The translations under genes were made by a program, and so were the position numbers. This document shows, piece by piece, positions 62,683 to 64,000 of a stretch of DNA of 64,000 nt (position 1 is the stretch's first letter; the number at the start of each line of letters is the position of its first letter). Below the pieces are notes generated by a model. It saw only the letters and a program-made list of their open reading frames with translations. It had not been told where the DNA came from and searched no databases. This DNA comes from AP-15 sp963785565 (lineage in GTDB: Bacteria; Pseudomonadota; Alphaproteobacteria; ATCC43930; CGMCC-115725): positions 1-64,000 of the forward strand of contig CAWAVV010000021.1 of the NCBI GenBank assembly GCA_963785565.1, written 5' to 3'.

Positions 62683-63929
62683 GGACGTCCAAGTCCAGCT
62701 CGATCCAGCCACACGAGAGATCGCGCCAAAACGGGGTGCCGAGATAGTCTTGAGCGACGAAGCGCTGCCGTTGTCGCCGCTGGGTCTTGCAACCGAACGT
62801 CCTCTGGTTTCGACCGTTACTGCGCCAAGGCGGCGTCGCAGTCGCGGCAAACTCATCTCTTTCCTGGTTTTGGTCGTGTTGCCCACGCTCGGGGCGGCAA
62901 CATATTATCTCGCCATTGCCGCCGATCAATACGTGTCCGAATTTCGCTGCGTCATTCATACCGCCGACGGCGCCAAGGAAGCGGAGACGAGTGCGACGCA
63001 CGCCACCGCCGGACAGTCGCAGCTCGTCCTCTATTCGAATGTCGCCGTCGAATACATCAAGGGAGAGGAGCTGGTTAATCAGCTGCAGCGGACCATCGAC
63101 TTGCGCAAGATCTTTGCCAGCCCGCGTGCGGATTGGCTTGCCCGCTTTAATCCGAGGCCGTCGAAGGAGGAGTTGACGTCCTACTGGGGCAACATGGTCG
63201 ATCCCTATTTCGACCTTTCCACCGGAACGATCAGTGTAACCGTCCGCGCGTTTACGCCAGCGGACGCGCTACGCATAAGCAATGCGATCATCGCTTCGAC
63301 CGAGAAGCTGGTCGACGGCATTTCTCTGCAAGCGCGACGCGACGCCGTTCGCGTCGACGAAGAGGAGGTCGCAAGCGCCGCCCGGAAATTACATGACATC
63401 CACTCAGAGATCCTCGACTACCGAAATCGAGTTCAACTTCTCGAACCGAAACAAGAGGCAGACAACAGGTTGGGCCTACTTGGCAAACTCCAACAGGATT
63501 TGTCCGACACCAATACGACGCTGGTTACTCAGCGGCAGACTATGTCGCCGAACGCCCCGACCGTAAAAGCGCTGAACCACCGAATTGTCGCGCTGAAGCA
63601 GCAGATAGCCGCTTTGCAGTCCCAGCTGACGACACCCTCCGGCTCCACGACCAAAGCGATGAGCCAGAGCCTCGGCGGGTTCGAAGCGCTCGATGCGCAG
63701 CGCCAGATTCAGGAGCAATACTACGCCTCGACCCTGGATACGCTGAGCCACTCGCGGGAGACGGCAGATCGGAAAATGGCTTACCTGTCGGTGTTCGAGC
63801 AACCGAACCTTCCCGGAGATGCCGACCTATCCGAACCGCATGAAAGCGATCGGCTTAACCTTTATGGCGGCGCTCGGCGTGTGGATCATGATGACCCTCC
63901 TTTACCGCTCGGTGCGCGATCATATGTAG
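62672..63929 (+). pseudogene. kpsE: KpsE-like capsule export inner-membrane protein, +1 frameshift before its last helix
   Basis: Polysaccharide co-polymerase/capsule export family. GTG 62672 overlaps the kpsT stop by 11 bases. An N-terminal cytoplasmic tail is followed by helix 1 (KLISFLVLVVLPTLGAATYY, near residue 62), a periplasmic region (DPYFDLSTGTISVTVRAFTP) and a coiled coil (KALNHRIVALKQQIAALQSQ). MAYLSVFEQPNLPGDA is reached in frame. Then an extra C near 63827 shifts out of the expected TYPNRMKAIG-type ending. In the +1 frame it continues YPNRMKAIGLTFMAALGVWI and MMTLLYRSVRDHM to TAG 63929, the second membrane helix. Without correction the frame stays open to the window end and lacks that helix. 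Confidence 0.87.
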
Positions 63930-64000
63930 ACGCCGGGCGGTGGACGACCCGGCAACAACAATCCCCGCGCCTTCCAGATCCTGCGGCCGTATCGGGGAAG

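Overview
The window is a GC-rich chromosomal segment of an alphaproteobacterium, most like the Rhodospirillales. The basis is the aa3 oxidase operon order (coxB-coxA-ctaB-small protein-ctaG-coxC-DUF983-surf1), a plant/alphaproteobacterial-type glutamate-cysteine ligase, HddA, FkbM proteins and protein family resemblance. No species is claimed.

Layout. 1-15.5 kb is mostly minus-strand housekeeping: a truncated MsbA-like exporter, a LigB-type dioxygenase, a PEP-CTERM protein, TldE, UbiD, a methyltransferase and UbiA, then plus-strand rsmE and gshA, a GH1 beta-glucosidase paired with a secreted clan GH-A-like hydrolase, and TldD. 15.9-25.9 kb is one tightly packed plus-strand run: the cytochrome c oxidase operon continuing without a break into an M32 carboxypeptidase and egtB-egtD (ergothioneine). 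25.9-34.3 kb holds GNAT, DinB, an IalB-like protein, rlmN, an alpha/beta hydrolase, argG, a decayed hicAB-like toxin-antitoxin locus, a PcaD-like hydrolase, NnrU, DUF167, YggT and a tRNA-Ala(CGC) with a visible sigma70 promoter. 34.3-47.5 kb holds a possible IS110 scrap, a MASE4-like hybrid histidine kinase, a peptide ABC transporter in alternating orientations and a complete livKHMGF-type ABC operon.

47.5-64 kb is the accessory region. It starts at a scrap of an IS1182-like transposase and contains a heptose-7-phosphate kinase, three FkbM methyltransferases (two a tandem mosaic duplication), a Methyltransf_24-like protein, three TylF-like methyltransferase domains in two ORFs (one an in-frame fusion of two), a secreted beta-helix protein, a sulfotransferase-TPR protein, and the start of a kpsT-kpsE capsule-export operon. 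Seven methyltransferase domains plus a sulfotransferase beside a capsule exporter suggest a heavily methylated and possibly sulfated surface polysaccharide. This is the best candidate for something undescribed.

A second theme is broken reading frames. ctaG (two +1 shifts), the dppD-like gene (+1), kpsT (-1), kpsE (+1), the 3' end of the TPR gene (several) and hicA/hicB are interrupted, and homology resumes in another frame within a few codons. The breaks in ctaG, dppD, kpsT and kpsE lie in otherwise intact operons, so sequencing or assembly error is the leading explanation. hicAB and the TPR tail look more like real decay. This needs read-level checking before any gene is called dead.
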